From Mycetohabitans sp. B8 (GTDB lineage Bacteria > Pseudomonadota > Gammaproteobacteria > Burkholderiales > Burkholderiaceae), in the NCBI RefSeq assembly GCF_021991875.1, contig NZ_JAHLKR010000016.1:186001-250000 (forward strand): DNA of 64,000 nucleotides, given 5' to 3'. Positions within the stretch are counted from its first letter, which is position 1, and each line of letters opens with the position of its first letter. Under the pieces are notes generated by a model. The model saw only the letters and a list, made by a program, of their open reading frames with translations. It was not told the origin of the DNA and made no database searches. A program made the translations under genes and the position numbers. Of this stretch, positions 49,201 through 60,652 are shown piece by piece.

Positions 49201-49739
49201 ACCTGCAGCATGCGATCGAGACGCTCGAGAACGCCATCCGTAAGATCGACGAGGAGACGCGAGCGCTGTTGCAGGGCACCTTCGACGAGGTCAACCGGCA
49301 TTTCGGCGCACTGTTCCCGCGCTTGTTCGGCGGTGGGCAAGCCAAGCTGATGATGACAGGCACGGAGATCCTCGATGCCGGCGTACAGGTGATGGCGCAG
49401 CCGCCGGGCAAAAAAAATTCGACCATCCACCTGCTGTCTGGCGGCGAGAAGGCGTTGACCGCGACGGCATTGGTGTTTGCGATGTTCCAGCTCAATCCGG
49501 CGCCATTTTGCTTGCTGGATGAGGTCGATGCGCCGCTGGACGACGCCAATACCGAACGCTTCGCGAACCTAGTGCGGGCGATGTCGGACAAGACGCAGTT
49601 CCTGTTCATCTCGCATAATAAGATCGCGATGGAAATGGCTCAGCAGTTGATCGGCGTGACGATGCAGGAACAAGGCGTGTCGCGGATTGTCGCGGTCGAT
49701 ATGGAAACGGCCGCGGGCTTCGCGCAGAACGCCGGGTAA
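46221..49739 (+). CDS. smc: Chromosome segregation protein SMC
   Basis: A 1172-residue condensin ATPase. The N-terminal head has Walker A GPNGCGKSN (31-39) and the QGMIARIIEAKPEELR segment. Then come a long coiled coil, the hinge (about 515-660), the returning coiled coil, and the C-terminal head with LSGGEKALTATALVFA and Walker B PFCLLDEVDAPLDD. The GTG start (VRLTSIKLAGFKSF) is chosen by homology; the frame is open to 46143. It compacts and segregates the chromosome with ScpA/ScpB. It leads smc-zipA-ligA-def. Confidence 0.96.
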   Translation: MRLTSIKLAGFKSFVDLTHFQVPGQLVGVVGPNGCGKSNIIDAVRWVLGESRASELRGESMQDVIFNGSTARKPASRASVELVFDNGDGRAAGQWSQYAEIAVKRVLTRDGTSSYYINNLPARRRDIQDIFLGTGLGPRAYAIIGQGMIARIIEAKPEELRVFLEEAAGVSKYKERRRETENRLHDTRDNLTRVEDIVRELGTNLDKLEGQAMIAQQFKALQAEGEEKQRLLWLLRKNEAQAEQERQQRAISATQVELEAQTARLREVEAQLETMRVAHYAASDAMQGAQGALYEANAEVSRLEAEIKFIVESRNRAQSQIAALTAQRDQWQRQAEKARDELADAHTLLAEAEERAACTQDEAATQNDALPALEARWRDAQAKLNDERGAIAQAEQALKLEAAHQRNADQQLQQLQVRLERLRSERQGLDAPDEAQLEELRMQLAEHEQILDDAQQRLADAQQQAPQLDEARRAAQERVQQENARIHQLEARLAALKQLQQNVQTQGKLQPWLDKHELAALPRLWKKLHIEPGWEIALESVLRERLAALEVSNLDWVNAFATDAPPAKLAFYAPPPAGKPLQAPTGLRPLLALLRIDDPGLRAVLGDWLANAFVADDLSHALAARTQLPDGGCFVVQAGHLVTRVGVQLYAADSEQAGMLARQQEIDNLGREVRAQALLADEARGTAVRAEAAHTQATQALTDARAQVERATQQVHALQLDVLKLTQAHKRYTQRSAQIGDELDEIAAQIDEQRALRSESESNFERFDTELAELQARFEEGQLAFEALEETLSDARQKSRELERAAQDAVYAQRNVAARIDELTRSIQVALEQDERVAGALEEARAELETINEQTAHTGLQQALALRSEREQALQAARAELDALTGQLRQADEQRLAVERSLQPLRDKITELQLKEQAARLNREQFGEQLEAAGVDEGALQAKLGADMKPSYLQGEVTRINHAITALGPVNMAALDELSAARERKQFLDAQSADLQHAIETLENAIRKIDEETRALLQGTFDEVNRHFGALFPRLFGGGQAKLMMTGTEILDAGVQVMAQPPGKKNSTIHLLSGGEKALTATALVFAMFQLNPAPFCLLDEVDAPLDDANTERFANLVRAMSDKTQFLFISHNKIAMEMAQQLIGVTMQEQGVSRIVAVDMETAAGFAQNAG

Positions 49740-49778
49740 TGGACAGCAACACAAATAAGCTTTGCTGATGGAGTCTGC

Positions 49779-51002
49779 ATGGATGAATTGACGCTCGGAT
49801 TAATCGGTGCGGGCGCAGTGGTGGTGACCGGCGTGGTCGCGTATAACGCGTGGCAGGCGGCTAAGGTACGCCGCAGAATGCCCCGGCCGATGCCGGACGA
49901 GGCTGCGGCGGAGCTGGCGCGTGGGCCTGACGCGAATGAGGAACAGCCGTTTATCGAGCCCGCGGCGCTGGGCGCACGCCGCGAACCCGGGTTTGGCGCA
50001 GATCAGCCCGGGGCGCGCCGTGAACCGAGTTTCGGACCGTCGGCGGCGCCCGATACGCCGGTCGAATTGCAGGCGGACGGAGCCGGCGATGGCGGCGGCG
50101 CCGCGCAGGGCGAACCGCCCGCCGTGGACGACGGGCAGCCGGAGCCGATCATGCCGGCTGCGACGACGATCAACGCCGCACCGCCGGCGCTCGTGGATCG
50201 ACGTATCGACTGCGTGGTACCGATCCGCATCACAGCGCCCGTTGCCGCCGAGAAGGTGCTGCCGCTCGCGCAACGGTTGCGGCGTGCCGGCGGCAAGCCG
50301 GTGTTCATCGAGGGCAAGGCCGAAGGTGGCGCGCACTGGGCGTTGCTGCAGCCGGGTGGCCGGTACCACGAGTTGCGCGCGGCGGTGCAACTGGCTAACC
50401 GCAACGGGCCACTGAACGAGTTGGAATTTTCGGAGTTCGTGTCCGGCGTGCAGGCTTTCGCCGATGCGCTGGATGGCGCGCCCGAATTTCCGGACATGAT
50501 GGAAACGGTGTCGATGGCGCGCGAACTGGACGGGTTCGCTGCGCAATGCGATGCCCAATTGTCGGTCAACGTGTTGTCCGACGGCGCGCCGTGGTCGGCT
50601 AACTATGTGCAGGCCGTCGCATCGCAGGACGGATTGTTGCTGTCGCGCGACGGCACGCGGTTCGTCAAGCTCGACGCCAAGCAGAGCCCGGTGTTCATGC
50701 TGCAGTTCGGCGACACCAATTTCCTGCGTGACGACCTGACATACAAGGGCGGCACGATGATCACGCTGCTGTTGGACGTGCCGGTGGCCGACGAGGACAT
50801 CTTGCCGTTCCGGCTGATGTGCGACTACGCGAAGTCGCTCGCGCAGCGCATCGGCGCTCGGGTCGTCGACGATCAGCGTCGGCCGCTGCCCGAGACGGCG
50901 CTGGCGGCGATCGATACGCAACTGATGACGTTGTACGCGAAGCTGGAACAGGCAGGTATTCCCGCCGGCTCGCCGGCGACCCGACGGCTGTTCAGCAATT
51001 GA
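49779..51002 (+). CDS. zipA: Cell division protein ZipA
   Basis: A 407-residue protein with one N-terminal helix (LGLIGAGAVVVTGVVAYNAW, about 5-25), a basic stretch, a long Pro/Ala/Glu-rich linker with a duplicated GARREPGFGADQP / GARREPSFGPSAAP unit (about 66-91), and a C-terminal FtsZ-binding domain (about 270-400; FMLQFGDTNFLRDDLTYKGG, then LPFRLMCDYAKSLA). It tethers FtsZ to the membrane. Placement between smc and ligA is the usual one in Burkholderiaceae. Confidence 0.9.
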   Translation: MDELTLGLIGAGAVVVTGVVAYNAWQAAKVRRRMPRPMPDEAAAELARGPDANEEQPFIEPAALGARREPGFGADQPGARREPSFGPSAAPDTPVELQADGAGDGGGAAQGEPPAVDDGQPEPIMPAATTINAAPPALVDRRIDCVVPIRITAPVAAEKVLPLAQRLRRAGGKPVFIEGKAEGGAHWALLQPGGRYHELRAAVQLANRNGPLNELEFSEFVSGVQAFADALDGAPEFPDMMETVSMARELDGFAAQCDAQLSVNVLSDGAPWSANYVQAVASQDGLLLSRDGTRFVKLDAKQSPVFMLQFGDTNFLRDDLTYKGGTMITLLLDVPVADEDILPFRLMCDYAKSLAQRIGARVVDDQRRPLPETALAAIDTQLMTLYAKLEQAGIPAGSPATRRLFSN

Positions 51003-51076
51003 TCGGATCGGCGCGCTGGCGGCCGTTGGCCCGCCGCCAGTCGGTGAAGAGGTGCTCGGCGCGGCACCTGCGCGAG

Positions 51077-51102
51077 CCCGGTGCATGGCGCCGGGTTTTT
51101 TT
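51077..51102 (+). terminator. Rho-independent terminator after zipA
   Basis: CCCGGTGC, loop ATG, then GCGCCGGG (one G-U pair), followed by seven T residues. It separates smc-zipA from ligA-def. Confidence 0.88.
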
Positions 51103-51163
51103 ACGCTGTCGTTCTGTAATAGCGCTTCCGGCGGATGCCGCCGCGTGCGGCTTCTTGCGATAA

Positions 51164-53227
<2,064 letters not shown>

Positions 53228-53229
53228 CA

Positions 53230-53763
53230 ATGATCCACGCCATTCTCAAAATGGGCGACCCGCGTCTGTTGCGCATTGCGAAACCGGTGGACAAGTTCGA
53301 TACGCCGGAATTGCATCAACTGGTCCAAGACATGTTCGAGACGATGCGTGCGGCCAACGGCGCGGGATTGGCCGCGCCGCAGATTGGCGTGGACCTGCAG
53401 GTCGTGATCTTTGGCTTCGGGCGGAACGCACGCTATCCGGATGCGCCGGCCGTACCGGAGACCGTGCTGATCAACCCGATGATCACCCCCGTTTCGCTGG
53501 ACATGGAAGAGGGATGGGAAGGCTGCCTGTCGGTGCCGGGGCTGCGGGGCATTGTCAGCCGCCTGTCGATGATCCGGTATGAAGGTCATGACCCGTACGG
53601 CCGGCCGATCGACCGTATCGCCGAAGGGTTTCATGCGCGGGTAGTGCAGCATGAGTGCGATCATTTAATCGGCAGGCTGTATCCGATGCGGATTACCGAT
53701 TTTTCGAACTTCGGTTTCACTGAAGTGCTGTTTCCGGACCTAGATCCTTTGTCTGACGATTGA
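53230..53763 (+). CDS. def: Peptide deformylase
   Basis: A 177-residue Fe/Zn hydrolase removing the formyl group from nascent Met. All three signature motifs are present: [19 protein letters not shown] (metal Cys) and HECDHLIG (two metal His and the catalytic Glu). The C-terminal extension ([16 protein letters not shown]) is common in proteobacterial copies. It follows ligA by 2 nt, so it is co-transcribed; no fmt partner is near, so a second deformylase may exist elsewhere. Confidence 0.95.
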   Translation: MIHAILKMGDPRLLRIAKPVDKFDTPELHQLVQDMFETMRAANGAGLAAPQIGVDLQVVIFGFGRNARYPDAPAVPETVLINPMITPVSLDMEEGWEGCLSVPGLRGIVSRLSMIRYEGHDPYGRPIDRIAEGFHARVVQHECDHLIGRLYPMRITDFSNFGFTEVLFPDLDPLSDD

Positions 53764-53797
53764 CACAGGCCCGCGTCGTCGACGGGCGCCAGCGGCC

Positions 53798-55210
53798 TCA
53801 AAAGTGCTCGTCCGTGCGCAAGTAGCGCCATTGACCGGACGGCAGTGCGCCAAGCACCAGTTGGCCTATTCTGACGCGTTTCAGGCCGACGACCTCCAGG
53901 CCGACTAATTCGCACATGCGGCGGATCTGGCGTTTGCGGCCCTCGCGCAGCACGAAGCGTAACTGCTCGCCGTTTTGCCAATCGATCTGCGCCGGCTTGA
54001 GCCGCACGCCGTCCAGCGACAATCCTTCGCGTAGTTGCGCCAGCTTATCGGTAGGGAAATAGCGCTCCACCTGCTGCGTGTGCGTGCCGTAGCGCACGCG
54101 TACCAAGTATTCCTTTTCAACCTCGGACTGTTCGCCGATTAACTGCTTGGCGATACGGCCGTCCTGCGTCAGCACGAGTAAGCCGGTCGAATCGATGTCG
54201 AGCCGGCCGGCAGGCGCTAGCGAGCGCAGATGGGTGGCGGAAAAGCGCGTGGGCGCGGGATCGTCGCTCCAGCGATTTGCCGGCGTGATGAGCACGACGG
54301 CAGGAGGGTAGTCGCCTTCCGGCTGGCCGGAGACGTATCCGACCGGCTTGTGCAGCACGATCGTGACTTGCCGGGCTTGGGCCGCGCGTGCGTTGGGTAG
54401 TACGTCGATGCGCTGTGTAGCGGTGACCTTCGCGCCGAGCGTGTCGACAATCTGTCCGTCGACGCGGACCCAGCCCTTCTCGATCCATTCGTCGGCTTCA
54501 CGGCGCGAGCACAGGCCGAGTTCGGACATCCGCTTCGACAACCGCATCTGGCCGGGCACATCGGCTTCGATCCCGCGGCGGATGTCGCGGCGCGGTATGC
54601 TCGCGTTGGCGTGCGGACGCGACACACGCGCCCGGTCCGTTGGCGCGCGCTCGGCCTGTCGTGCGCCGCCGCCTCGCTCGCGACTGCCGCGATCCGTGCC
54701 CCGGAACAGTTTGCCGGCGGCCACCTCATCTTGCCGCTTGGCGCGAGGCGCTTGCGTCGGCGCGGTGGCGAGACGGCGCGCCGACGCGCGTCGTCGATCC
54801 GGTGAGGGCGAAGTCGATGATGATGTTGATGATGTGGAGGTCGGCCTGGGCGTCGACGCAGCGCCCGGCAACGCGGGCGCGCGCCGAGCGTCGCGCGCGT
54901 TAGATCGGTCGTCGGAGTCCGCACGGGCAGGCGCCGCGGCCGCCGTTCGGCGCGGCACGGCAGCGTTGCCCGGCTTGTCGGCGTGCACGCTTTTGTGCCG
55001 CTTGCCGGCTGTCGTGGTGTGACCGCCGGCGGGCGTGGCCGGGCGGGGGGTGGGGCGACGTTCAGCCGGCGCACGCTGGTCGGCGTCGCGGCCTTCCCGC
55101 GGTGCCTGCGCGGCGATGCGCCGGATTGCGTCGCGCTTCGCGCCGGGTCGCACCGGCTGTCGCGACGGCGAGTCCGGTCGAGGATGTTTCGCGGTAAGCT
55201 TTACGCGCAT
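53798..55210 (-). CDS. RsuA/RluB/RluF-type pseudouridine synthase with long disordered N-terminus
   Basis: A 470-residue protein. Residues 1-220 are low-complexity, Arg/Ala/Pro-rich with a Ser/Thr tract, of the kind seen in basic RNA-binding tails. The S4 domain (RLSKRMSELGLCSRREADEWI) and the catalytic domain follow (HKPVGYVSGQPEGDYPP, then PAGRLDIDSTGLLVLTQDG with the catalytic Asp). EKEYLVRV, then LREGRKRQIRRMC, complete the family pattern. RluF- or RluB-like specificity cannot be fixed by eye. It begins 5 nt after the glnD stop. Confidence 0.88.
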   Translation of the reverse strand: MRVKLTAKHPRPDSPSRQPVRPGAKRDAIRRIAAQAPREGRDADQRAPAERRPTPRPATPAGGHTTTAGKRHKSVHADKPGNAAVPRRTAAAAPARADSDDRSNARDARRAPALPGAASTPRPTSTSSTSSSTSPSPDRRRASARRLATAPTQAPRAKRQDEVAAGKLFRGTDRGSRERGGGARQAERAPTDRARVSRPHANASIPRRDIRRGIEADVPGQMRLSKRMSELGLCSRREADEWIEKGWVRVDGQIVDTLGAKVTATQRIDVLPNARAAQARQVTIVLHKPVGYVSGQPEGDYPPAVVLITPANRWSDDPAPTRFSATHLRSLAPAGRLDIDSTGLLVLTQDGRIAKQLIGEQSEVEKEYLVRVRYGTHTQQVERYFPTDKLAQLREGLSLDGVRLKPAQIDWQNGEQLRFVLREGRKRQIRRMCELVGLEVVGLKRVRIGQLVLGALPSGQWRYLRTDEHF

Positions 55211-55215
55211 AAGAT

Positions 55216-57789
55216 TTAAACTGCGATCGCGCGCAGTAGTTCGGTTTCAAGTTGGATTTGCTTGCGGCTGTCAATCAAGCCGTTGCCATCAAGCAGGAAG
55301 ACGTCCTCGACCCGCTCGCCGAGCGTGTTGATCCGGGCGGCCCGCACGCCGACACGATGGTCGGCCAGCACGCGCGCGATCCCATACAGCAGCCCGAGCC
55401 GGTCGTTGGCGGAGATCGATAATAAATAGTACTGGCCCTGTTCGTCGGCGCGAAGATCGACGCGCGGCGTGATCGGGAAGGCGCGTGACAGGCGTGACAT
55501 GCGGCCCTTGATCGGCTCGGGCAACAGGTCGGGCGAGGTGAGCCGTGCTGCGAGTTGTTGCTCGACAAGGTTGGCGATGTCACGGTAGTGCACGCGTTCG
55601 TCGGTGCTGAGCACCAGGAAGTTGTCCAGCGCGTAGCCATGCCGCGTGGTGCTCACCCGCGCATCGAGCACGGACAGGCTGCTGCGCTCGAAATACGCGC
55701 AGATGCCGGCGAACAGATCGGGCCGGTCCTGCAAGTAGACGAGCACCTGTAATCCGTCACCGATTGGCGAGGTGCGCGCCCGCACGATCGGAGTCGCGCA
55801 ATGGACATGCCGGTAAAGCACGCGGGTCTGCCATGCAATGTCGATTGCATCATGGCGCAGAAAGTAGCCAACGTCGAGTTGGTCCCATAGCGCTTGATGC
55901 GCGCCGTCCGGCACCGTTTGCAGCCGTAGCAGCGCGAGCGCTTCGTCTTTGCGCGCACGCTGCTCGGCGTGTTGGTCAGGCCGGGCACCCCCCAGTACGT
56001 TGAGCGTGATCCGGTACAGGTCTTCGAGCAGCTTGCCTTTCCACGCATTCCAGACCTTCGGGCTGGTGCCGCGGATGTCCGCCACGGTCAGCAAGTAGAG
56101 TGCAGTGAGCCGGCGTTCATCGCGCACGAGGGCGGCGAAACGGCCGATCACGGACGGGTCGGACGTGTCCTGCTTTTGGGCGACTTGGCTCATCGTCAGG
56201 TGATGTTCGACGAGCCACACGACCAGCGCGGCATCCTGAGGGTCAACGCCGTGCTCGCGGCAAAAGCGTCGGGCGTCGGCCATGCCCAGCTTCGAATGAT
56301 CGCCGCCGCGGCCTTTCGCGATGTCGTGGAATAGCGCGGCGATATACAGCACCCACGGTCGGTCGAAGTTGGCGAACAACTGGCTACAGAATGGATACTC
56401 GTGCGCATGCTCTGCGATCGCGAAGCGCCGGATATTGCGCAGCACCATCAGGATGTGCTGGTCGATCGTGTACACATGGTACAGATCATGCTGCATCTGA
56501 CCGACGATGCGGCGGAAATTGAGCAGATAGCGCCCAAGCACGCTCGTCTGGTTCATCAGCCGCAGTGCGTGCGTGATACCTTCCGGCTGCTTCAGGATCT
56601 CCATGAACAAGCGGCGGTTTTGCGGGTCGCAGCGCCATCTCCGGTCCATGATCTCCCGCGCGTTGTACAGCGCGCGCAGTGTCCGGGCGGACAGACCTTT
56701 GATCCCTCGCACCTGCTCGTACAGTAGGAATGCCTCCAAAATCGCGTTAGGCGCGCGCTGGAACACATCATCGTCGACGATTTCCAGCATGCCCTGTTTC
56801 TCGACGAAGTGCTCGGACAACTGGCGTGTGACGCCGCTGGTACGCGGGAAAAGTTGCGCCTCAATGTTCTGAATCAGGATGGTGGCCAGCTGTGTGACCG
56901 CCTTGGCGGCCCAGTAGTAGCGCCGCATCAATTGCTCGCTGGCGCGCTTCTCGCGCGTGCACCGGTAGCCGAATGCCTCGGCCAGCGCGGTTTGCAAGTC
57001 GAACACGAGAAGGTCCTGGCGTCGTCCGGCGAGCACGTGCAGCCGGGCGCGCAGCGTTTTCAAAAATTGCTCGTTGCGCCGCAGTTCGCGGCTTTCGCGC
57101 ACGGTGATCAACCCGCGCGCCTCAAGCTCCTGCCAACTGTTGCCGAAGCCGGCGGCGCGCGTCATCCATAGGATCAACTGCAAGTCACGCAACCCCCCGG
57201 GACTTTCCTTACAGTTCGGCTCGAGGCTGTAGGGTGAGTCCTGGAATTTTGCGTGCCGCTGGCGCATCTCGAGCATCTTTGCGGTAAAGAACGCACGCGG
57301 ATCGAGCGTTTCGTCAAAGCGCGCGAGGAACGCCTGCTGCAGCGTGATGCTACCAATGATCCGGCGAGCTTCGAGCAGCGACGTCTGCACGGTGACGTCC
57401 TGACGCGCGTCGTCGATGCACTGCTCGACGGTGCGCACGCTGCTGCCTAGTTCAAGCCCCAGGTCCCACGCCAGCCCAATGAAGCGCTCTATACTGGCCC
57501 GCAAGTTTTCGTCGGGCTCGTTGTTGAGCAGTACCAGGATGTCGATATCGGAATGCGGCGCCAGCCCGCCGCGCCCGTAGCCGCCCACAGCAAGCAGTGT
57601 CCATGCTGGCGGCATCGCGCACGCCTGCCATGCATCGACGAGCGCACCGTCGACCAGCCGCGCGAGCGAGCGCATGAGCGTGTCGACCTTGCCAGCCTGC
57701 GCGAACCGTTTAAGCAATTGGGCCTTGGCTGCCTTAAATTCGTTTTTCAGCGACGAGGGGGGCACGGTGGCCATAGCGGAGGCGCTCAT
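55216..57789 (-). CDS. glnD: Bifunctional [PII] uridylyltransferase/uridylyl-removing enzyme
   Basis: An 857-residue nitrogen sensor that uridylylates PII proteins when glutamine is low and deuridylylates them when it is high. The nucleotidyltransferase motif [19 protein letters not shown] (69-87) is followed by a helical region, the HD phosphohydrolase motif ([18 protein letters not shown], about 490) and two C-terminal ACT domains (about 690-760 and 795-857) that bind glutamine. All expected residues are present. Lies downstream of map in the same orientation. Confidence 0.96.
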   Translation of the reverse strand: MSASAMATVPPSSLKNEFKAAKAQLLKRFAQAGKVDTLMRSLARLVDGALVDAWQACAMPPAWTLLAVGGYGRGGLAPHSDIDILVLLNNEPDENLRASIERFIGLAWDLGLELGSSVRTVEQCIDDARQDVTVQTSLLEARRIIGSITLQQAFLARFDETLDPRAFFTAKMLEMRQRHAKFQDSPYSLEPNCKESPGGLRDLQLILWMTRAAGFGNSWQELEARGLITVRESRELRRNEQFLKTLRARLHVLAGRRQDLLVFDLQTALAEAFGYRCTREKRASEQLMRRYYWAAKAVTQLATILIQNIEAQLFPRTSGVTRQLSEHFVEKQGMLEIVDDDVFQRAPNAILEAFLLYEQVRGIKGLSARTLRALYNAREIMDRRWRCDPQNRRLFMEILKQPEGITHALRLMNQTSVLGRYLLNFRRIVGQMQHDLYHVYTIDQHILMVLRNIRRFAIAEHAHEYPFCSQLFANFDRPWVLYIAALFHDIAKGRGGDHSKLGMADARRFCREHGVDPQDAALVVWLVEHHLTMSQVAQKQDTSDPSVIGRFAALVRDERRLTALYLLTVADIRGTSPKVWNAWKGKLLEDLYRITLNVLGGARPDQHAEQRARKDEALALLRLQTVPDGAHQALWDQLDVGYFLRHDAIDIAWQTRVLYRHVHCATPIVRARTSPIGDGLQVLVYLQDRPDLFAGICAYFERSSLSVLDARVSTTRHGYALDNFLVLSTDERVHYRDIANLVEQQLAARLTSPDLLPEPIKGRMSRLSRAFPITPRVDLRADEQGQYYLLSISANDRLGLLYGIARVLADHRVGVRAARINTLGERVEDVFLLDGNGLIDSRKQIQLETELLRAIAV

Positions 57790-57932
57790 GGACAGGCCTG
57801 CTTCATCGAATCGGGCGCGGCGCGACGGGTAACGCTGCGCGTGGCCGGCATGCGACTGCGTATCGTGACGCGAGGCAGGCGGCGTGTGACGGCGTATCGG
57901 TGTGGCGGACGGTGCGGGTCAGCACGCCAAAC

Positions 57933-58739
57933 TCACGCGGTGACGGCAATCGTCGGCTTGGCTGGCGTGCCGGCCGACACGGTCAGCACTTCGTAGCCGG
58001 TTTGCGTAACCAGCACCGTGTGCTCCCATTGCGCGGACAAGCTGCGATCGCGCGTCTTAACGGTCCACTGGTCGGGCATCGTGCGGATGTCGCGGCGCCC
58101 CGCATTGATCATCGGCTCGACCGTAAAGATCATACCCGGCTGGATCTGCACGCCCGTGCCGGGGCGACCGTAGTGCAGGATCTGCGGGTCTTCGTGGAAC
58201 ACCGTGCCGATGCCATGGCCGCAATATTCGCGCACGACACTGTAGCCATGTGCTTCGGCGTGACGCTGGATTGCGTGCCCGATGTCGCCCAAATGCGCGC
58301 CGGGCTGCACTTGCTCAATACCGAGCCACATGCATTCGTACGTGACCTGCACGAGCCGCTTGGCTAGGATCGATCCTTCGCCGACGATGAACATTCGGCT
58401 CGTGTCGCCAAAGTAACCCTCCTTGATCACCGTGATGTCGATGTTCAGCGTGTCGCCGTTTTTTAGTTGCTTGTCGCCGGGGATACCGTGGCAAATCACA
58501 TCGTTCACGGAGATGCAGGTTGCTTTCGGATACGGCGGATAGCCGGGCGGTTGATAGTTTAGCGGCGCGGGCACTGTGTGCTGTTCATTGATCATGTACT
58601 CGTGGCAGAGCCGGTCAAGCTCGCCGGTGGTGATGCCGGGCTTGACCAAAGGCGTGATGTAATCAAGCACCTCGCTCGCAAGGCGGCAGGCGACGCGCAT
58701 CTTTGCGATGTCGTGTTCGGTTTTAATCGTGATGGTCAT
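57933..58739 (-). CDS. map: Methionine aminopeptidase, type I
   Basis: A 268-residue dinuclear metalloprotease removing N-terminal Met. Metal ligands appear in order: GDTLNIDITVIKEGYFGDTS (two Asp), REYCGHGIGTVFHEDP (His), FTVEPMINAG (Glu) and AQWEHTVLVT (Glu). It lacks N-terminal extensions, as in subtype Ia. The usual map/rpsB divergent pair is here interrupted by an F-box-like gene. Confidence 0.96.
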   Translation of the reverse strand: MTITIKTEHDIAKMRVACRLASEVLDYITPLVKPGITTGELDRLCHEYMINEQHTVPAPLNYQPPGYPPYPKATCISVNDVICHGIPGDKQLKNGDTLNIDITVIKEGYFGDTSRMFIVGEGSILAKRLVQVTYECMWLGIEQVQPGAHLGDIGHAIQRHAEAHGYSVVREYCGHGIGTVFHEDPQILHYGRPGTGVQIQPGMIFTVEPMINAGRRDIRTMPDQWTVKTRDRSLSAQWEHTVLVTQTGYEVLTVSAGTPAKPTIAVTA

Positions 58740-58975
58740 AGGGGGTACGCTGGGTAAAAGGCATAAAGTTGCGCCCCATTATCGCATCTTCGCTGTACGC
58801 AGACAGACGCTCGCACGCGTGGGGGAGCGTCGTCATCGGCAAAGTGGGCCGGGAGGGGAAAAATGTTACAGCGCTAAGACCGGCCAATGAATATGCTAGC
58901 GTATGCGTGATGTTTGGGTGGTGACTATGGCGTGGGCCCGCAGTATCTAGATAGTCTTGTCCATGCCCGTTCTCG

Positions 58976-60418
58976 ATGCATAACCGAATGAGCTTGCCAA
59001 TGGATTCCGATTCGAATTTCACAATCAACAGCGTTCAAACCGCTTTATATGCAACGGAAAGCCAGCAAGCCGGTCGTCCTACCGCAGCACCGCCTAATCC
59101 TCCTGGTCTGACGGTACCTGCCAGCGTCCGCGGGCAGCCCAGTGCGGTGACACGTGCAGCGGCTGACTCGGCAAGCCGTCCGATGGTGCATTGGGCGGCG
59201 AACCGGACAAGCCGTCCGACAACGTACCATGACCTGCCGCCCGAAATCATTCAGCAGTTGGCCGACCACGTGCCTTTCGGCGATATTGGCAATTTGGCGA
59301 CTGTGGACAGGCGGACATACCGCGCATTGCAAGAAAGACGGCTGAGTTGGCTTTGCTGCCGGCGGGCTCGCTATGCCCGTGAAATGGATCTGGCGTCGAT
59401 GCAACAATTGCTCGCTGAAATTGAGTGTATTTACGCCGAGCCGACGTTGCGCGTCGAGCCGCTCGACGCACTGTGGCCACGATTAGCGGATCTGCCCGAA
59501 GAGCAGCAGCTAGCGGCGTTCCAACGATTTTTCGAGGCCGCAGGCCGTGTGCCGCGGCAAGGCTTGCAAATACAAAAAGAGATGATCCGGTCCATACTCA
59601 ACTTTCCCAACAGGTTGCAACGCCCTTTATATGAATGGGTGTATGCAGACGCCGAACGACGCAGCCGTGAACAAGGAAGCACCTGGGCCGCTGTTGCATC
59701 GCTGTTCAGATGCTCATTCAGCACCGCGTCGCGGTACGAAAGTGAATTTCAAGCTTTTTTGGGCCGGCTTCCCGCGTTGGACGTGACTGGGCAGGCCGAT
59801 TTGCTCGTGGAATTGGCAATGCTATTGCCTGGCATGCGCCGCGGCGAGCACGCTGATGCGAAAATCGTCCAGTATTACGGGATGTTGCAGCAACGGGTGC
59901 AACGCCTACCCGCGTCACACCGAGGTGCAGCGATCGGCATGCTGGCCCACGTGATCTGGGCGTTGCCCGTCGAACACAGAGCCGTGCACTATGCCGATCT
60001 GCGGCACTTGACGCTATCGCTGCCAGATCACCAATTGGGTGACGCACTACACTACCTGCCATCCGTGCTCGGGGTATTGCCGATAGAACAACAAGCGCAT
60101 GAGTTATCGCTACTCGAGCCCGCCATTCAACGCGCGTTACCTGAGCACCGCATATGGGTGGCGCTCGGGCTGCTTGAGGGCGCGGTGAAGTTGAGCGAAG
60201 CGCTGTCAAGCCAGTTATGGCGGCGTGCACTGCGTCTGCTTGACGGCGGTGATGAAGCGGACGTGCTGCTTGTGCTCGAGGAAATAGACGACCGGTTTAT
60301 CCCGTTCTTGCCCGCGCAGCAATGGGAAAACGCAAAAAACGAGATCCGGGCATTCGTTGAACGTAACCCGCTTAGCGAGGACGCTCGCGCCGAATTGCTT
60401 GGATACCTGGAGGAATGA
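58976..60418 (+). CDS. F-box-like protein with helical LP repeats, candidate effector
   Basis: A 480-residue protein. Residues 1-80 are Ser/Pro/Ala-rich and disordered-looking. HDLPPEIIQQLADHV then FGDIGNLATVDRRTYRAL (about 86-118) is a good F-box, including the second-half helices. From about 165 to the end, repeats of some 35-45 residues carry LP motifs (WPRLADLPEEQQLAAFQRFF, LGRLPALDVTGQADLLVELA, ALPVEHRAVHYADL), and PLYEWVYADAERRS parallels PMYEWLLRKVSEFP of the 616-2265 protein, so they are paralogues. Starts at 58976, 58988 or 59000 are possible; none has a strong ribosome binding site. No hrpII box was found upstream. Inserted between map and rpsB. Confidence 0.65.
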   Translation: MHNRMSLPMDSDSNFTINSVQTALYATESQQAGRPTAAPPNPPGLTVPASVRGQPSAVTRAAADSASRPMVHWAANRTSRPTTYHDLPPEIIQQLADHVPFGDIGNLATVDRRTYRALQERRLSWLCCRRARYAREMDLASMQQLLAEIECIYAEPTLRVEPLDALWPRLADLPEEQQLAAFQRFFEAAGRVPRQGLQIQKEMIRSILNFPNRLQRPLYEWVYADAERRSREQGSTWAAVASLFRCSFSTASRYESEFQAFLGRLPALDVTGQADLLVELAMLLPGMRRGEHADAKIVQYYGMLQQRVQRLPASHRGAAIGMLAHVIWALPVEHRAVHYADLRHLTLSLPDHQLGDALHYLPSVLGVLPIEQQAHELSLLEPAIQRALPEHRIWVALGLLEGAVKLSEALSSQLWRRALRLLDGGDEADVLLVLEEIDDRFIPFLPAQQWENAKNEIRAFVERNPLSEDARAELLGYLEE

Positions 60419-60504
60419 CAGTGGCATGCGCAGCAGGCGACGGCAAAGCGTGCGCATGAATTGATCCGAATGCTCGAGTTAACGTGCTCACGCAATCGGC
60501 GCGC

Positions 60505-60534
60505 TTGAGGAACGTTGCGTATACGTGCTAAAAT
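60505..60534 (+). promoter_or_regulatory. rpsB promoter
   Basis: TTGAGG, 18-nt spacer, TAAAAT with an extended -10 (TGC just before). Transcription would start near 60541, giving a leader of about 110 nt before rpsB. Confidence 0.6.
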
Positions 60535-60540
60535 TGAGAA

Positions 60541-60652
60541 CTAATCGGCTTGTAGTCGATTAAATCACAAACCGGTGCGTCCAAGGGTGTTCGCGCAGTA
60601 TAGGCGCGGATGCGGCAACCGGTTTCAGACTCAACCCTTCGTGGAGAATTTC
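60541..60652 (+). promoter_or_regulatory. rpsB leader with inverted repeat, candidate autoregulatory RNA
   Basis: AAACCGGT near the start pairs with ACCGGTTT about 50 nt later, and AAGGGTG can pair with CAACCCTT next to the ribosome binding site. In E. coli and relatives S2 represses its own mRNA through a structured leader, and this element is in the equivalent place. Function is inferred. Confidence 0.4.

Noticed and set aside
58789-58813. Possible hrpII box upstream of the third F-box gene
   Set aside because: The second half is CTCG with a 17-nt spacer; it does not fit the consensus.
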